A DNA stretch of 64,000 nucleotides from positions 434,001 to 498,000 of the forward strand of contig NZ_JAWMTI010000003.1 in the NCBI RefSeq assembly GCF_036959255.1. Direction: 5' to 3'. The position numbers and the translations under genes are program-made. The notes under the pieces are model-generated. The model searched no databases. It was not told the origin of the DNA and saw nothing but the letters and a program-made list of their open reading frames with translations. Below are positions 34,439 to 43,680 of the stretch, piece after piece. This DNA is from Olivibacter sp036959255 (GTDB taxonomy: Bacteria > Bacteroidota > Bacteroidia > Sphingobacteriales > Sphingobacteriaceae). The first letter of the stretch is position 1. Each line of letters opens with the position of its first letter.

Positions 34439-35698
34439 TTAATGTTCTGTTCGTTTTTTAGCGAGAACAATGGGATCGCTGATGCCATTCAGATCGTAAA
34501 CAATTTCTCCTCCTCGCACGGTCATTTCACATTCCAGTTTCTGATCTCCCTTCACCTTATAGCCGGTGTAGTCAAAATACCCGAAAGTTCCTTCGCGTAC
34601 ACCTAAAATGGCAATATCAGCTTCCATACCGATGCTTAAGCTGCCCAGCTCGGGCCTTTTTATCATTTGTGCCGGCTGCCAGGTGCTTGCCGCAATTACT
34701 TGTTCTAAGCGCATGCCCATTACCAAACATTTAGACATCACACTCAGCATATCTTTCATGGCATTATTCATACTCCCTGTATGGATATCGGTACTGATCG
34801 CATCTGGGTAAAAGCCTTCTTTAACGGCCGGAATAGCCTGGCTGAAAGAAAAACTGATACCACCATAGCCTACATCAAAGTACCGCCCTTCCTCTCGCGC
34901 CTTCCATGCAAAGGATTTCACTTTTTTTGTGGTGGGATCGACGATTGACTCTCGCCCTTGGATCTGCGCAAAACAGTGGGTCAAAATATCGCCTTTCCGC
35001 AAATGGTTCAGCAGCAATTCTTCTAAGGGCAAAGGCGGCATACTGCCACCGAAATCGACCATCACCGGTAAATCGCCAGCCTGCTTCCCCGCTTCTACGG
35101 CATGGTCAACGATGGTCCAATCAGGTCCTTCAAAATGCGCAATCTTAAACCCAACGATATAAGGACGGAATTGTCTAGCAACTAAGGCGGCCATCTTCGG
35201 GTCTGTATCGTTTAAATCTTGTTCGTAAGCACCTCCACGCATTCCTTCACCAATAATGTTCAAGAATGCAAGTACCCTTGTTTTAGCATGATCTATGGTT
35301 TGATCTTTATAAATTTGAAAGTTTCTCCATCCCGGACTTCCTGCATCTACAACCGTGGTAACACCATTACGAAAAGTAAAGCCGTCCGGTGGAATAGCGG
35401 TAAAGCTATTCCTGAGGTAACTATTTGGTTCCGTTCCAAAAAAATGATGGGTATGGATATCAATCAAGCCCGGTGTAACATATAAACCTTCTGCATGAAC
35501 GACTTGCTGTGCTTTCGCCTGAATTTCTTTGGCTACCTTGGCGATCTTGCCATCGGCAATGGCGATATCCATTACTTCGTTAATTCCATTCTTCGGGTCA
35601 ATTACATGGCCACCTTTTATGAGTATCGTGTACTCTTGTGCCCACAAGGCTGTGTTAAACAGCGTTAGCATGGCAAAAAGTATAACTTTTCTGTACAT
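34439..35698 (-). CDS. Exported amidohydrolase/deacetylase (EF_0837-like)
   Basis: 419 residues from the ATG at 35698; the longer frame overlaps the SusD end. A Sec signal (MYRKVILFAMLTLFNTALWA) is followed by a urease-superfamily barrel: IDIHTHHFFG (HxH metal site), FKIAHFEGPDW (possible carboxylated Lys), DILTHCFAQ and STDIHTGSMN (final Asp). The sequence is of the dihydroorotase-like deacetylase type whose relatives sit beside SelA-like enzymes in other phyla, as is the case four genes away here. It may remove an N-acyl group from an imported compound in the periplasm. Confidence 0.85.
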   Translation of the reverse strand: MYRKVILFAMLTLFNTALWAQEYTILIKGGHVIDPKNGINEVMDIAIADGKIAKVAKEIQAKAQQVVHAEGLYVTPGLIDIHTHHFFGTEPNSYLRNSFTAIPPDGFTFRNGVTTVVDAGSPGWRNFQIYKDQTIDHAKTRVLAFLNIIGEGMRGGAYEQDLNDTDPKMAALVARQFRPYIVGFKIAHFEGPDWTIVDHAVEAGKQAGDLPVMVDFGGSMPPLPLEELLLNHLRKGDILTHCFAQIQGRESIVDPTTKKVKSFAWKAREEGRYFDVGYGGISFSFSQAIPAVKEGFYPDAISTDIHTGSMNNAMKDMLSVMSKCLVMGMRLEQVIAASTWQPAQMIKRPELGSLSIGMEADIAILGVREGTFGYFDYTGYKVKGDQKLECEMTVRGGEIVYDLNGISDPIVLAKKRTEH

Positions 35699-35712
35699 AA
35701 TATCTTTGCTAA

Positions 35713-37260
35713 TTAGTTCGCGGGATCCCACCATACACGACTTGTTAAGGCGTTGGTCCCCCCCTGCCTTTGCATCGCTTCCCTGAAGTTCTCTCTATTA
35801 TAACTTTCTTCGGTAAGGGGCACGACAAAACGCCGCGGAATCGTCCCCCCAGTTAAGTTTCCGGGATAATTGGTTGGTGTCAATTGCGGATAGCCTGTTC
35901 TTCTCCAGTTGGCAAAAATCTCGTACTCGTCTTGTAAGAATAGCGATACCCACAGTTGCGTATAAATTTGCTCTAATTTCTCATCAAAACTACCGCCATT
36001 GTTAAATGGGTTTTTTGACAGGTAATAATCAACTTTCGCATCGCTAATCTGTCCGTAGGCTCCCCATAAAGACCATTGAGCCATTCCGGCACGCACTGCT
36101 GCCTGGTACGTTTCAGCAGGGTTGGCACTGTACCATCCTCGCAAAGCAGCTTCTGTCAATAATAAATACATTTCGGCATTTGTAAGCACTAAATGCGGTG
36201 AGTCAAAGCGAAGTATTGTATTCGGATTAGGTTCAGAAAATACGGCAAAATTGCTTGGAAAAGAATTATAGCGTGCATTTGGCATGCCTTCTTGCAAGGC
36301 TGCCGTCGTATCGGCCACATAAGTTCCTGTTGCGTTTCGAACCCATACCACGGCAATTTTGTTCAAACGTGGGTCGTTCGTATTCTTTAGGTAGTCAATA
36401 AAGGTTTTCGCTAATTTCCCCCCTTCAATATTATCCACATTTTGCGGATCAAGATAATCGGTATTCAATAAACTTGTAGCAATAAAATTACGCTGTGCAA
36501 CCTGCGAAGCATCTACGTACTGAATACTTGCTACATCCGCATTATTCAATACCACACCTCCCGCAATTGCCTTTTTTACCCAACTTTCGGCAAGACTCGC
36601 ATCAATATTGGTCAAACGCATTCCAAGACGCAACATCAGCGAATACGCAAACTGTTTCCATTTGGTAATATTCCCACTGTAAATTAAATCACCGTCTCCA
36701 AAAGTCGATTTGGATGCATCCAATGCGTTGGCAGATTCTTCCAGTTCCTTTAGGAGATCGGTATAAATAGCAGACTGCTCATCATATTTGGGTGTATAAT
36801 TCTGATTTTCAGAAGCAAAACCGGCTTCAGTATAGGGAATATCTCCGTACAGATCTGTCAAACGGTGAAAGATAAAAGCACGCCATATCCTGGCAATAGA
36901 TAACAAGTTTATATTCTCAGGATCTTCACGCACAACGTCGATCACTTTCTTAATCTCAATCACTGAAGTTGAATAGGCCTCCCAACTAGTATAAGAATAT
37001 GTTTCGTTAAAATATTTATCACCAGCAGCGGGAACCTCCTTATAGGTTGCCGTTTGTTGCATAGAACCTCCAATCGTTAAATAAGCAGCACCAACATAAT
37101 TAGTACTAACGCCATCTAATAAGGCTTTTGTAAACATGTACTCAGGCACAACTGTCTCCGAAGCATTGGGATTCACATTCATTTCTTCAAAGCCTTTATC
37201 GCAAGAAGCAAGGGTCAGAAGAAATAAACCGGAGAAAATGTATTGAAAAAGACTTTTCAT
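35713..37260 (-). CDS. SusD/RagB-family outer-membrane lipoprotein
   Basis: A 515-residue surface lipoprotein with lipobox TLASC (Cys20). The pattern NPNASETVVPEYMFTKALLDG and the repeated TPR-like helical bundle (ARIWRAFIFHRLTDLYGDIPYTEA) place it in the SusD-like_2 type. It binds the nutrient and forms the lid on the SusC channel coded 20 bp upstream. The ligand cannot be read; the downstream exported enzymes suggest an N-acylated amino compound. Confidence 0.93.
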   Translation of the reverse strand: MKSLFQYIFSGLFLLTLASCDKGFEEMNVNPNASETVVPEYMFTKALLDGVSTNYVGAAYLTIGGSMQQTATYKEVPAAGDKYFNETYSYTSWEAYSTSVIEIKKVIDVVREDPENINLLSIARIWRAFIFHRLTDLYGDIPYTEAGFASENQNYTPKYDEQSAIYTDLLKELEESANALDASKSTFGDGDLIYSGNITKWKQFAYSLMLRLGMRLTNIDASLAESWVKKAIAGGVVLNNADVASIQYVDASQVAQRNFIATSLLNTDYLDPQNVDNIEGGKLAKTFIDYLKNTNDPRLNKIAVVWVRNATGTYVADTTAALQEGMPNARYNSFPSNFAVFSEPNPNTILRFDSPHLVLTNAEMYLLLTEAALRGWYSANPAETYQAAVRAGMAQWSLWGAYGQISDAKVDYYLSKNPFNNGGSFDEKLEQIYTQLWVSLFLQDEYEIFANWRRTGYPQLTPTNYPGNLTGGTIPRRFVVPLTEESYNRENFREAMQRQGGTNALTSRVWWDPAN

Positions 37261-37280
37261 ATCTTCAAATAGTTAAGCGG

Positions 37281-40200
37281 TTAGAATTTCACGATAAGAT
37301 TAACACCAAAACTCCGGGTACGCGGAATACCAAAGGCTTCCAGTCCTTGTGCATTTCCATTGGAATAGCTCGACTCCGGATCAAAATATTTGTTCCGCTT
37401 ATCCTTGTATAGTATTAAAAGGTTACGGCCGGTTAGTGAGATACTGGCACTTTGTAATTTGGTCCATTTAAGTTTCTCAATTGGTAAATTGTAGGTAAGA
37501 ACAACCTGTCTCAGTTTCACAAAATCATTATCAAACATAAACATCGAGGTGTAATTTTTGTCATTATCGTAATAGGTATCAATATCTTCCGGTGCCCACG
37601 TTTTACTAAACGGATTGCCATTTTCATCTACACCTGTCACGGTCAAGCCAGTTTCACGACCAGGAAGCGTTTCCTCCGGTAAGCCAAAACGGTAAGCGTA
37701 CTGATACAGATTCGAATAAACTGTGCCACCGAACTTACCATCAATCAGCACATTCAAAGAGAAATTTTTATATCGGAACGTATTATTAAGCCCCATAATT
37801 AGAGGTGAAACACCTTGACCAATCTCCTCCAATGGTCCTCTCATCGCATAACCGCTGGCCGAATTATAAACAACCTGGCCTTCTTCATTCGTTAGCTTTC
37901 TATAACCCCATATCGTTCCATAAGGCCTACCTATTACATTGCGGATACTTCCTCCTCCAACACCGTCCCCCACTACAATAGCATCTAAACCCTCTGCTAA
38001 TTGCCGGATTTCGCTTTTATTGTAAGACATGTTGTAACTAATATCCCAGTTAAAATTTTCCTTTTTTATAGGATTGCCACTAAGCATCATTTCAATACCT
38101 TTGTTGTTCAAGGCACCCACATTTAACAAGGCACGGTTATAACCAGAGGCTTGAGATATATTAGATTCTACAATATCATCTGTTGTCTTACGATTATAAT
38201 AGGTTAAGTCAGCACCAAGACGACCGTCTAGAAATTGTGCATCTACACCAAATTCGTAGGTCGTAGAGGTCAATGGCCTCAAATCAGGATTGTTTACCAA
38301 ATCTGAAGTCAGTTCCTGAACCGGGCGACCGTTGTGGCCTCCTTGAACCATTCGATAACTCTCATTGAGTATATAAGCGGTAGGTGTAGCGCCTCCTACT
38401 TGCGCCCATGATCCACGAAGCTTTAAACCGCTTACGGCTTTTGGCATCGTCCAAGCCTCCGATACCACAAAGGTTCCTCCTACAGATGGGTAAAAAATAT
38501 GGTTGTTTTGCGGACTCAATGTCGAAAACCAATCTTGGCGACCCGTAAAGGTTAAATAGGCCAAGCCTTTATAACCTACATCAGCCGATCCGAAAATCGA
38601 ATTAATACCTGTTTTTTGATATAAAGGTGTCGTCGTGAGAATATTCAGATTGGTATAACTATAAAAATAAGGTACCGTAAATTCACTTCCCTCGATAGTT
38701 GTTAAATCATATACATTTCGTTGTATATTTCCTCCTAACATAGCCGAAACACTAAAATCCTGAAAGCTCTTATTATAGTTCAGATTCAACATATAGTTCG
38801 TTTCAGAAGAGGTGGCCGCCATATTTTGATAGGACCCTAACGGACGGAATGCAGTTCCCGTAGGCTGAACATATTCAGCAGAAGAGTTGTAATAATCCCG
38901 ACTGGCGCTACCTTTAATAAAAAGACCATCCATGATATCATATTGCAAGCTCCCTTGCATGATATAACGATTTTTATGATCATTGTTCTGATATCGATTG
39001 ACCACAAACCACGAGTTAGGAGCTTCCGCTACCGGATTCCAGCGCACTTCATTAAAATTCGCATCGTATCCCGGATATAGCGACATAATATCTACCGTAT
39101 TGGCTAACATATATACCGCCCAGGAAGGGTTATCATTCGCATAACCAACTTTAGGACGATTTTTTCCCTCGTCATAATTGAATTGGGATACCGCCTCTAA
39201 ATGCAATTTTTTCCCGATATTAGCATTCACCGATAAATTGGTAGTCCACCTTTTATAGGTAGAGTTCGGAAGGAGTGCCTGCGCATCCGTATTGGAAACA
39301 CTGGCCCGATAGCGCAAATCTTCGTTTCCCCCGGTCAAAGCCAATGAGTTAATATATGTCTGGCCGGTTTCATAAAATTGTTGTGGGTTATTCTTAGCCG
39401 GTGAATAGGGTCTTTCAACGCCATCAAATTGGACAGTGGGTTGCCCATCCATCCGTGCACCATAAGACAACCTGCCAGTTGCAATGGCTTCTTCCTGAGT
39501 AGCCGGTTTACGCCCATCAATACCTTGGCCATATTCATACTGCCATTCGGGATACATTGATGGACGTTCAAATGTAGAGGAACTGTTAAATTCTATTCCC
39601 AGTCCTTTTTGAGCAACTCCTTTCTTGGTCGTAATCAAGACCACACCATTAGCTGCACGTGATCCATACAAGGCAGATGCCGGCCCCCCTTTTAAAACAC
39701 TAATACTCTCAATATCGTCCGGATTAATGCCGGCAATACCGTCGCCTCGATCGACATTCCATCCCATGCCGGTAGAACTTGTATTGCCCCCTGGTGTCGA
39801 ATTGTCCATTGGCATTCCATTGATGACATATAAGGGTTGATTATTTCCACTCAGCGATCCATTACCCCGTATAATCACACGACTTGAACCGCCTGGGCCT
39901 GTTGACATCCCCGAAACATCTACCCCTGCAACCTTTCCTACCAGCGCATTAGCAACGTTCACTTCTTTAGCTTGCGTTAATTGATCCCCACCAACTTCAG
40001 CCACCGAATACGCTAAAGCCTTTTTTTCACGTGAAATACCCAATGCGGTAACGACTACCTCATTTAATGCCTGATTATCTTCTACTAACTGTACATTTAC
40101 GACATTACGACTGTTGATTGCTACCGTTTGGGTTACGTAACCCATATAACTAAATTCTAGTTCACCGCTTCCCGCTGCCTTTAAAATATAAGCTCCATCT

Positions 40201-40667
40201 GCTGCTGTTACTGTTCCTTTCGTACTTCCCTTTAAACGAACGCTAACACCTGGAATCCCCTGTCCCTGTGCATCCGTTACGAGCCCTTTTACCTCTATCT
40301 CTTGATGAAGATTCGCTGCGGGCCTGCCCAACACGATCCGGTTCTCAATAATTTTGTACTGGATGTTCTTCGATGTAAACAGCTGATCAAACACTTTCTG
40401 TAATGATTCCTGACGGGCTTCTATGGATACGCGTTGTGTTAAATCGATAATTTGTTTACTATAAATAAATTTGATGGCAGCTTTTTCCTCTATCAGTTTT
40501 AAAACCTGCAGTAGATCCTGTCCCTTTATGGTGAGGTTAATGCGTTTAGAAAGGTCCAATGTGTTTTCGGGTTGCTTTGCAAACGTAGGAACATGAATCG
40601 TAAGCACAACCAATAGCCCAAATAAACAGGACCTATTCGCTATGAATGTCCTAAGGTTGATTCTCAT
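37281..40667 (-). CDS. SusC/RagA TonB-linked outer-membrane transporter with STN domain
   Basis: 1128 residues: signal peptide, STN domain (about 45-115, INLTIKGQDLLQVLKLIEEK), carboxypeptidase-like regulatory domain (about 130-200), plug (NEVVVTALGISREKKALAYS onward) and a beta-barrel to the C-terminal Phe (LIVKF). The STN domain normally touches the FecR anti-sigma factor, and a FecR gene and ECF sigma gene lie directly upstream, so transport probably signals its own induction. Paired with the SusD gene 20 bp downstream. Confidence 0.95.
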   Translation of the reverse strand: MRINLRTFIANRSCLFGLLVVLTIHVPTFAKQPENTLDLSKRINLTIKGQDLLQVLKLIEEKAAIKFIYSKQIIDLTQRVSIEARQESLQKVFDQLFTSKNIQYKIIENRIVLGRPAANLHQEIEVKGLVTDAQGQGIPGVSVRLKGSTKGTVTAADGAYILKAAGSGELEFSYMGYVTQTVAINSRNVVNVQLVEDNQALNEVVVTALGISREKKALAYSVAEVGGDQLTQAKEVNVANALVGKVAGVDVSGMSTGPGGSSRVIIRGNGSLSGNNQPLYVINGMPMDNSTPGGNTSSTGMGWNVDRGDGIAGINPDDIESISVLKGGPASALYGSRAANGVVLITTKKGVAQKGLGIEFNSSSTFERPSMYPEWQYEYGQGIDGRKPATQEEAIATGRLSYGARMDGQPTVQFDGVERPYSPAKNNPQQFYETGQTYINSLALTGGNEDLRYRASVSNTDAQALLPNSTYKRWTTNLSVNANIGKKLHLEAVSQFNYDEGKNRPKVGYANDNPSWAVYMLANTVDIMSLYPGYDANFNEVRWNPVAEAPNSWFVVNRYQNNDHKNRYIMQGSLQYDIMDGLFIKGSASRDYYNSSAEYVQPTGTAFRPLGSYQNMAATSSETNYMLNLNYNKSFQDFSVSAMLGGNIQRNVYDLTTIEGSEFTVPYFYSYTNLNILTTTPLYQKTGINSIFGSADVGYKGLAYLTFTGRQDWFSTLSPQNNHIFYPSVGGTFVVSEAWTMPKAVSGLKLRGSWAQVGGATPTAYILNESYRMVQGGHNGRPVQELTSDLVNNPDLRPLTSTTYEFGVDAQFLDGRLGADLTYYNRKTTDDIVESNISQASGYNRALLNVGALNNKGIEMMLSGNPIKKENFNWDISYNMSYNKSEIRQLAEGLDAIVVGDGVGGGSIRNVIGRPYGTIWGYRKLTNEEGQVVYNSASGYAMRGPLEEIGQGVSPLIMGLNNTFRYKNFSLNVLIDGKFGGTVYSNLYQYAYRFGLPEETLPGRETGLTVTGVDENGNPFSKTWAPEDIDTYYDNDKNYTSMFMFDNDFVKLRQVVLTYNLPIEKLKWTKLQSASISLTGRNLLILYKDKRNKYFDPESSYSNGNAQGLEAFGIPRTRSFGVNLIVKF

Positions 40668-40841
40668 ATAATTGCTGTTTGATGGTTAAAATATAGGCAA
40701 ATAGCGCCCGGTACAGTTGCTTATATTTGATGTTTTTTAATCTAAAATACAGCCACTGTCTTAATAAAGCTTAATTATTAATTATAAGTTAATTGTGATT
40801 TGCTAAGTTTTCATATGGGTAGTAATTAATGCGATGATAGG

Positions 40842-41870
40842 TTATTTATTCTTAATCAACCTGATGCGATCTCCGGAAATCTCATATTGAAGGTTGAGCG
40901 ATTGACTGATTATTTCCATGATAGAAATTAAGTTGAGCTGATTAAAATCGGCTGTTAACGTATAATTTTCGAGTTTCTTTTCCTGAAAATTGATTTGCAC
41001 ATTGAACGTACTATCCAGCAGGCGGGCAATGTCTTTGAGCGGTTTATCTTCAAAGGACATACTTCTTTTCTTCCACATCTTTACAGATGACCGGGGTGCT
41101 TCTTTCGTTTTTATCAGATAGGCCTCATTCTTGTTAAAGCGTACTTTTTGATCGGCTACCAGTAGAATTTCTTGCTTACCTTTTATCTTTTCAGTTATAC
41201 TGACATTTTCATCGATACGGCTAACTGCCACCATGCCCGTCACAACCGATACTTCTTCTTCCCTACTCCCTCCGCTCCTTATTCGGAAGCTTGTCCCGAG
41301 AACTTTTGTTCGTAGCTCGCCACTATTGATAAGGAAAGGTCTATTTGGGTCTTTTGCTATCTCAAAAAATACATCACCCCGCATCGTCACCTCTCGAAGA
41401 TTGCTATTAAAGGTATTCGTATATTGCAAAGACGATTGCGGTGCCAACCAAATTACACTACCGTCCGGCAATTGATGCTTCAAAATGGTTCTATTTTCGT
41501 TTTTAACCAACACCATTGAATCCGCTCGGAAAAAGTTCTCCAACCGTCCACTTAGTAAAAACCAGGTAAAAGCAGTCAACACAATCGTTGCAGCGGCTAC
41601 CCAAATTTTAAACATTTGGCTCCTTCCACCTAAGCTCTTCGTAATGAGCTCCCCATCTTCGTTCGTTATGTAAGAAAGGCCGCTTCTCGTTTTAATGTTC
41701 TGCAACATTCGTGCTTTCAAAAGCTTATTTTCCCGTATCTGGTCGAATTCCTCAGCAGATAATGAGTTTCCCATCGTCTCATACCATTCCTCAACCAGCT
41801 TTGCTTCCTCTGCACTACATCTTTTGTCAAGGTATTTCTTTAGTAAAGCCTCGGAAATTTCGCTCTTCAT
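40842..41870 (-). CDS. FecR-family anti-sigma factor
   Basis: 342 residues: an N-terminal cytoplasmic part that binds the sigma factor, one membrane helix (WVAAATIVLTAFTWFLLSG, about 90-108), a periplasmic FecR domain (LPDGSVIWLAPQSSLQYT; EVTMRGDVFFEI) and a C-terminal DUF4974/STN-like domain (SFEDKPLKDIARLLDSTF). It would hold the sigma factor until the SusC STN domain signals. The sigma gene is 116 bp upstream in the same direction. Confidence 0.94.
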   Translation of the reverse strand: MKSEISEALLKKYLDKRCSAEEAKLVEEWYETMGNSLSAEEFDQIRENKLLKARMLQNIKTRSGLSYITNEDGELITKSLGGRSQMFKIWVAAATIVLTAFTWFLLSGRLENFFRADSMVLVKNENRTILKHQLPDGSVIWLAPQSSLQYTNTFNSNLREVTMRGDVFFEIAKDPNRPFLINSGELRTKVLGTSFRIRSGGSREEEVSVVTGMVAVSRIDENVSITEKIKGKQEILLVADQKVRFNKNEAYLIKTKEAPRSSVKMWKKRSMSFEDKPLKDIARLLDSTFNVQINFQEKKLENYTLTADFNQLNLISIMEIISQSLNLQYEISGDRIRLIKNK

Positions 41871-41986
41871 TTTATAGTATATCTTTTATTTATAATAGCT
41901 TCCAATTGTATAGTCGTTTCAAACTCCGCCATCCCCTACGCTGTTGTAAAAAAAATATTTTTTTATGCTATAAGCTTAACTGCGAC

Positions 41987-42571
41987 CTAACATAAATAAT
42001 ACAGCAATAAAAGATGAAACGAATAAAGCTTCATCGCCACTTTCAACCTGCTAAGCGCCTTAGTCAGCTGATTCTCAACTGTTTTTTCAGATATTCCCAA
42101 TAAATCAGCTATTTCCTTATTACTCTTAAATTCCTTTCTGCTTAACTCATAGATATAACGGCAACGGTCGGGCAATAATCGAACATGATTTTCTATCTGA
42201 TCTTGCAATTCGTTAAAAGCTATTCGTTTTTCGGTTGAATTGTCGAAGTCTTTAAAATGGCCTTTATAAAACTCTCTATAATTTTTCCGTACGATTTCTT
42301 TTTGCAAAGAACTTATTACCAAGTATCGTACAGAAGTAAATAAATAGGCCGCTACTGAGCTGTGGATTTGTATTTTTTTCCGATTGAGCCATATACTCGT
42401 AAATAAATCCTGGACAATTTCTTCCGCTAATTCGGCTTTTCTTATTCGCCTGATGGCTTCGGTATACAATTTATACCAATAACGATTATATAGCTCTTCA
42501 AAGGATGATTCGCTTCCCTCTATACAGGCATGGAAAAGTTCTTCATCTGAAAACTTTTTTAAATCTTTCAT
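41987..42571 (-). CDS. ECF RNA polymerase sigma factor (Bacteroidota FecI/RpoE type)
   Basis: 194 residues with sigma region 2 (LYNRYWYKLYTEAIRRIRKA, then AEEIVQDLFTSIWLNR) and the region 4 helix-turn-helix (KSNKEIADLLGISEKTVENQ). Such factors are freed by FecR to transcribe the adjacent susCD operon. The ATG at 42571 (MKDLKKFSD) is chosen; two further codons would need a TTG start. Confidence 0.94.
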   Translation of the reverse strand: MKDLKKFSDEELFHACIEGSESSFEELYNRYWYKLYTEAIRRIRKAELAEEIVQDLFTSIWLNRKKIQIHSSVAAYLFTSVRYLVISSLQKEIVRKNYREFYKGHFKDFDNSTEKRIAFNELQDQIENHVRLLPDRCRYIYELSRKEFKSNKEIADLLGISEKTVENQLTKALSRLKVAMKLYSFHLLLLYYLC

Positions 42572-42739
42572 AATCAAGCTTTAAACCATAAAAATTCCGT
42601 TACGTCACCATGCTCCCATATGAAGTCAATGATATTTACTTACATTATTTTCTATTAAACACGAAGGTCCCGCAACGCTTATATATGATAAATAATTGGT
42701 CAGCGTATTATTTTTTGGAAGACTATAAAATGAGTTTAA

Positions 42740-42771
42740 CAAACTTAGATAAATTGCTGTTTAAATGCAAA
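42740..42771 (-). promoter_or_regulatory. Promoter of the sigma factor gene
   Basis: Minus-strand TTTG (42768-42771), 20 bp spacer, TAAGTTTG (42740-42747): an excellent match to the Bacteroidota housekeeping promoter. The -7 box is 168 bp from the sigma ATG. Confidence 0.6.
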
Positions 42772-42856
42772 TTACTTTAGCTAGATTAGGGAAATCTCTT
42801 TAAAAAAGAAGTTTTATTTTTGCTAATTTTTCATTTAATATATGTTCTTTTCCTTG

Positions 42857-43302
42857 GATGAAAAGAGAACCAAAACCGAAGAACGTAGTGATGAGTTCAT
42901 GCACACCTTTGAAAACAAGCAAAAGTAAATAAATCAAGGCGGTGTAGGCTACCTTGCATCTGATGGCAAAGCATTCATGGCACGTATTGGAGCCGTCTCA
43001 CTTCCTCAATCCGCTTGGGTATTGCAAGATGAACAAGCGTGCAAATACTTCGCTACTCGTTGCTTCGGTATCCTCCAAGGCCGTTTAACCTAGGCACAGG
43101 GCTATATTTAGAGCTGAAGAAATGATACGTACGGTTAAAAGCATTAACCGTTGGCTTTGGAAAATGTCGCATAGGAAATTTGCGGTTTGCATGTTGATGC
43201 ACTACCGTTTAAAGCAAAGTTCCAAGTGACGAGTTTATTCGCGTTTTGTCCATTTTGGCGCTCATGAGCTCCCTACGGTCGGTTTTGGTTACTTTTTTCA
43301 TC
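42857..43302. repeat. MITE-like element with near-identical inverted ends, inside a 1.1 kb gene-free stretch
   Basis: The left end (42857-42879, starting GATGAAAAG and ending AACCAAAACCGA) is the inverted copy of the right end (43279-43302), with one substitution and one inserted base over 23/24 positions. The interior of about 400 bp has only short frames: 42963-43088 (+, 41 codons, contains LNPLGYCKMNKRANTS) and 43209-43304 (-, 31 codons). No transposase is present. The rest of the gene-free region 42578-43680 holds the sigma promoter on the left and a hairpin (43501-43531) on the right, with nothing else recognised. Confidence 0.6.
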
Positions 43303-43500
43303 ATTTGTTAGTTTTCAATGGCATTCAAGCTAATCGTGGTCTGCGGAAGAAAGTGACAAAAATAAACGTTCTTTCAATATATACGCCTTCATCTGTAGGC
43401 CAAAGGCGAATTCCCTGTAGCTAGATAAATAATTCCACATTTTTTACGAGTCATTCATGACAGATGACACTAGTCCTGATCTGGACATTAAAAAATGCAA

Positions 43501-43531
43501 AAAGCCCAAACGCTTGGGAACGTCGGGCTTT
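43501..43531 (-). terminator. Probable terminator of the Gfo/Idh-DUF1080 operon
   Basis: AAAGCCC (43501-43507) pairs with GGGCTTT (43525-43531); minus-strand reading ends in a T5 run. It is 150 bp beyond the HEAT/DUF1080 stop. Confidence 0.65.
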
Positions 43532-43680
43532 CTGCTTTTATCCAACCTAAACCTTATTGATAAAACAACCAGCGGAAGGATTTGTTTTACGAATCATTAT
43601 TTATACGTCACACAGATAAATAATAACACAGAACGAACGAGTAATGAATAATGAGTAACTGATAGCTAATAACCGACTAG

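Noticed and set aside
42842..42928. 28-codon frame starting MFFSLDEKRTK
   Set aside because: Most of it is the inverted end of the MITE-like element; probably repeat sequence, not a gene.
43457..43651. 64-codon plus-strand frame
   Set aside because: It runs straight through the hairpin terminator at 43501-43531.
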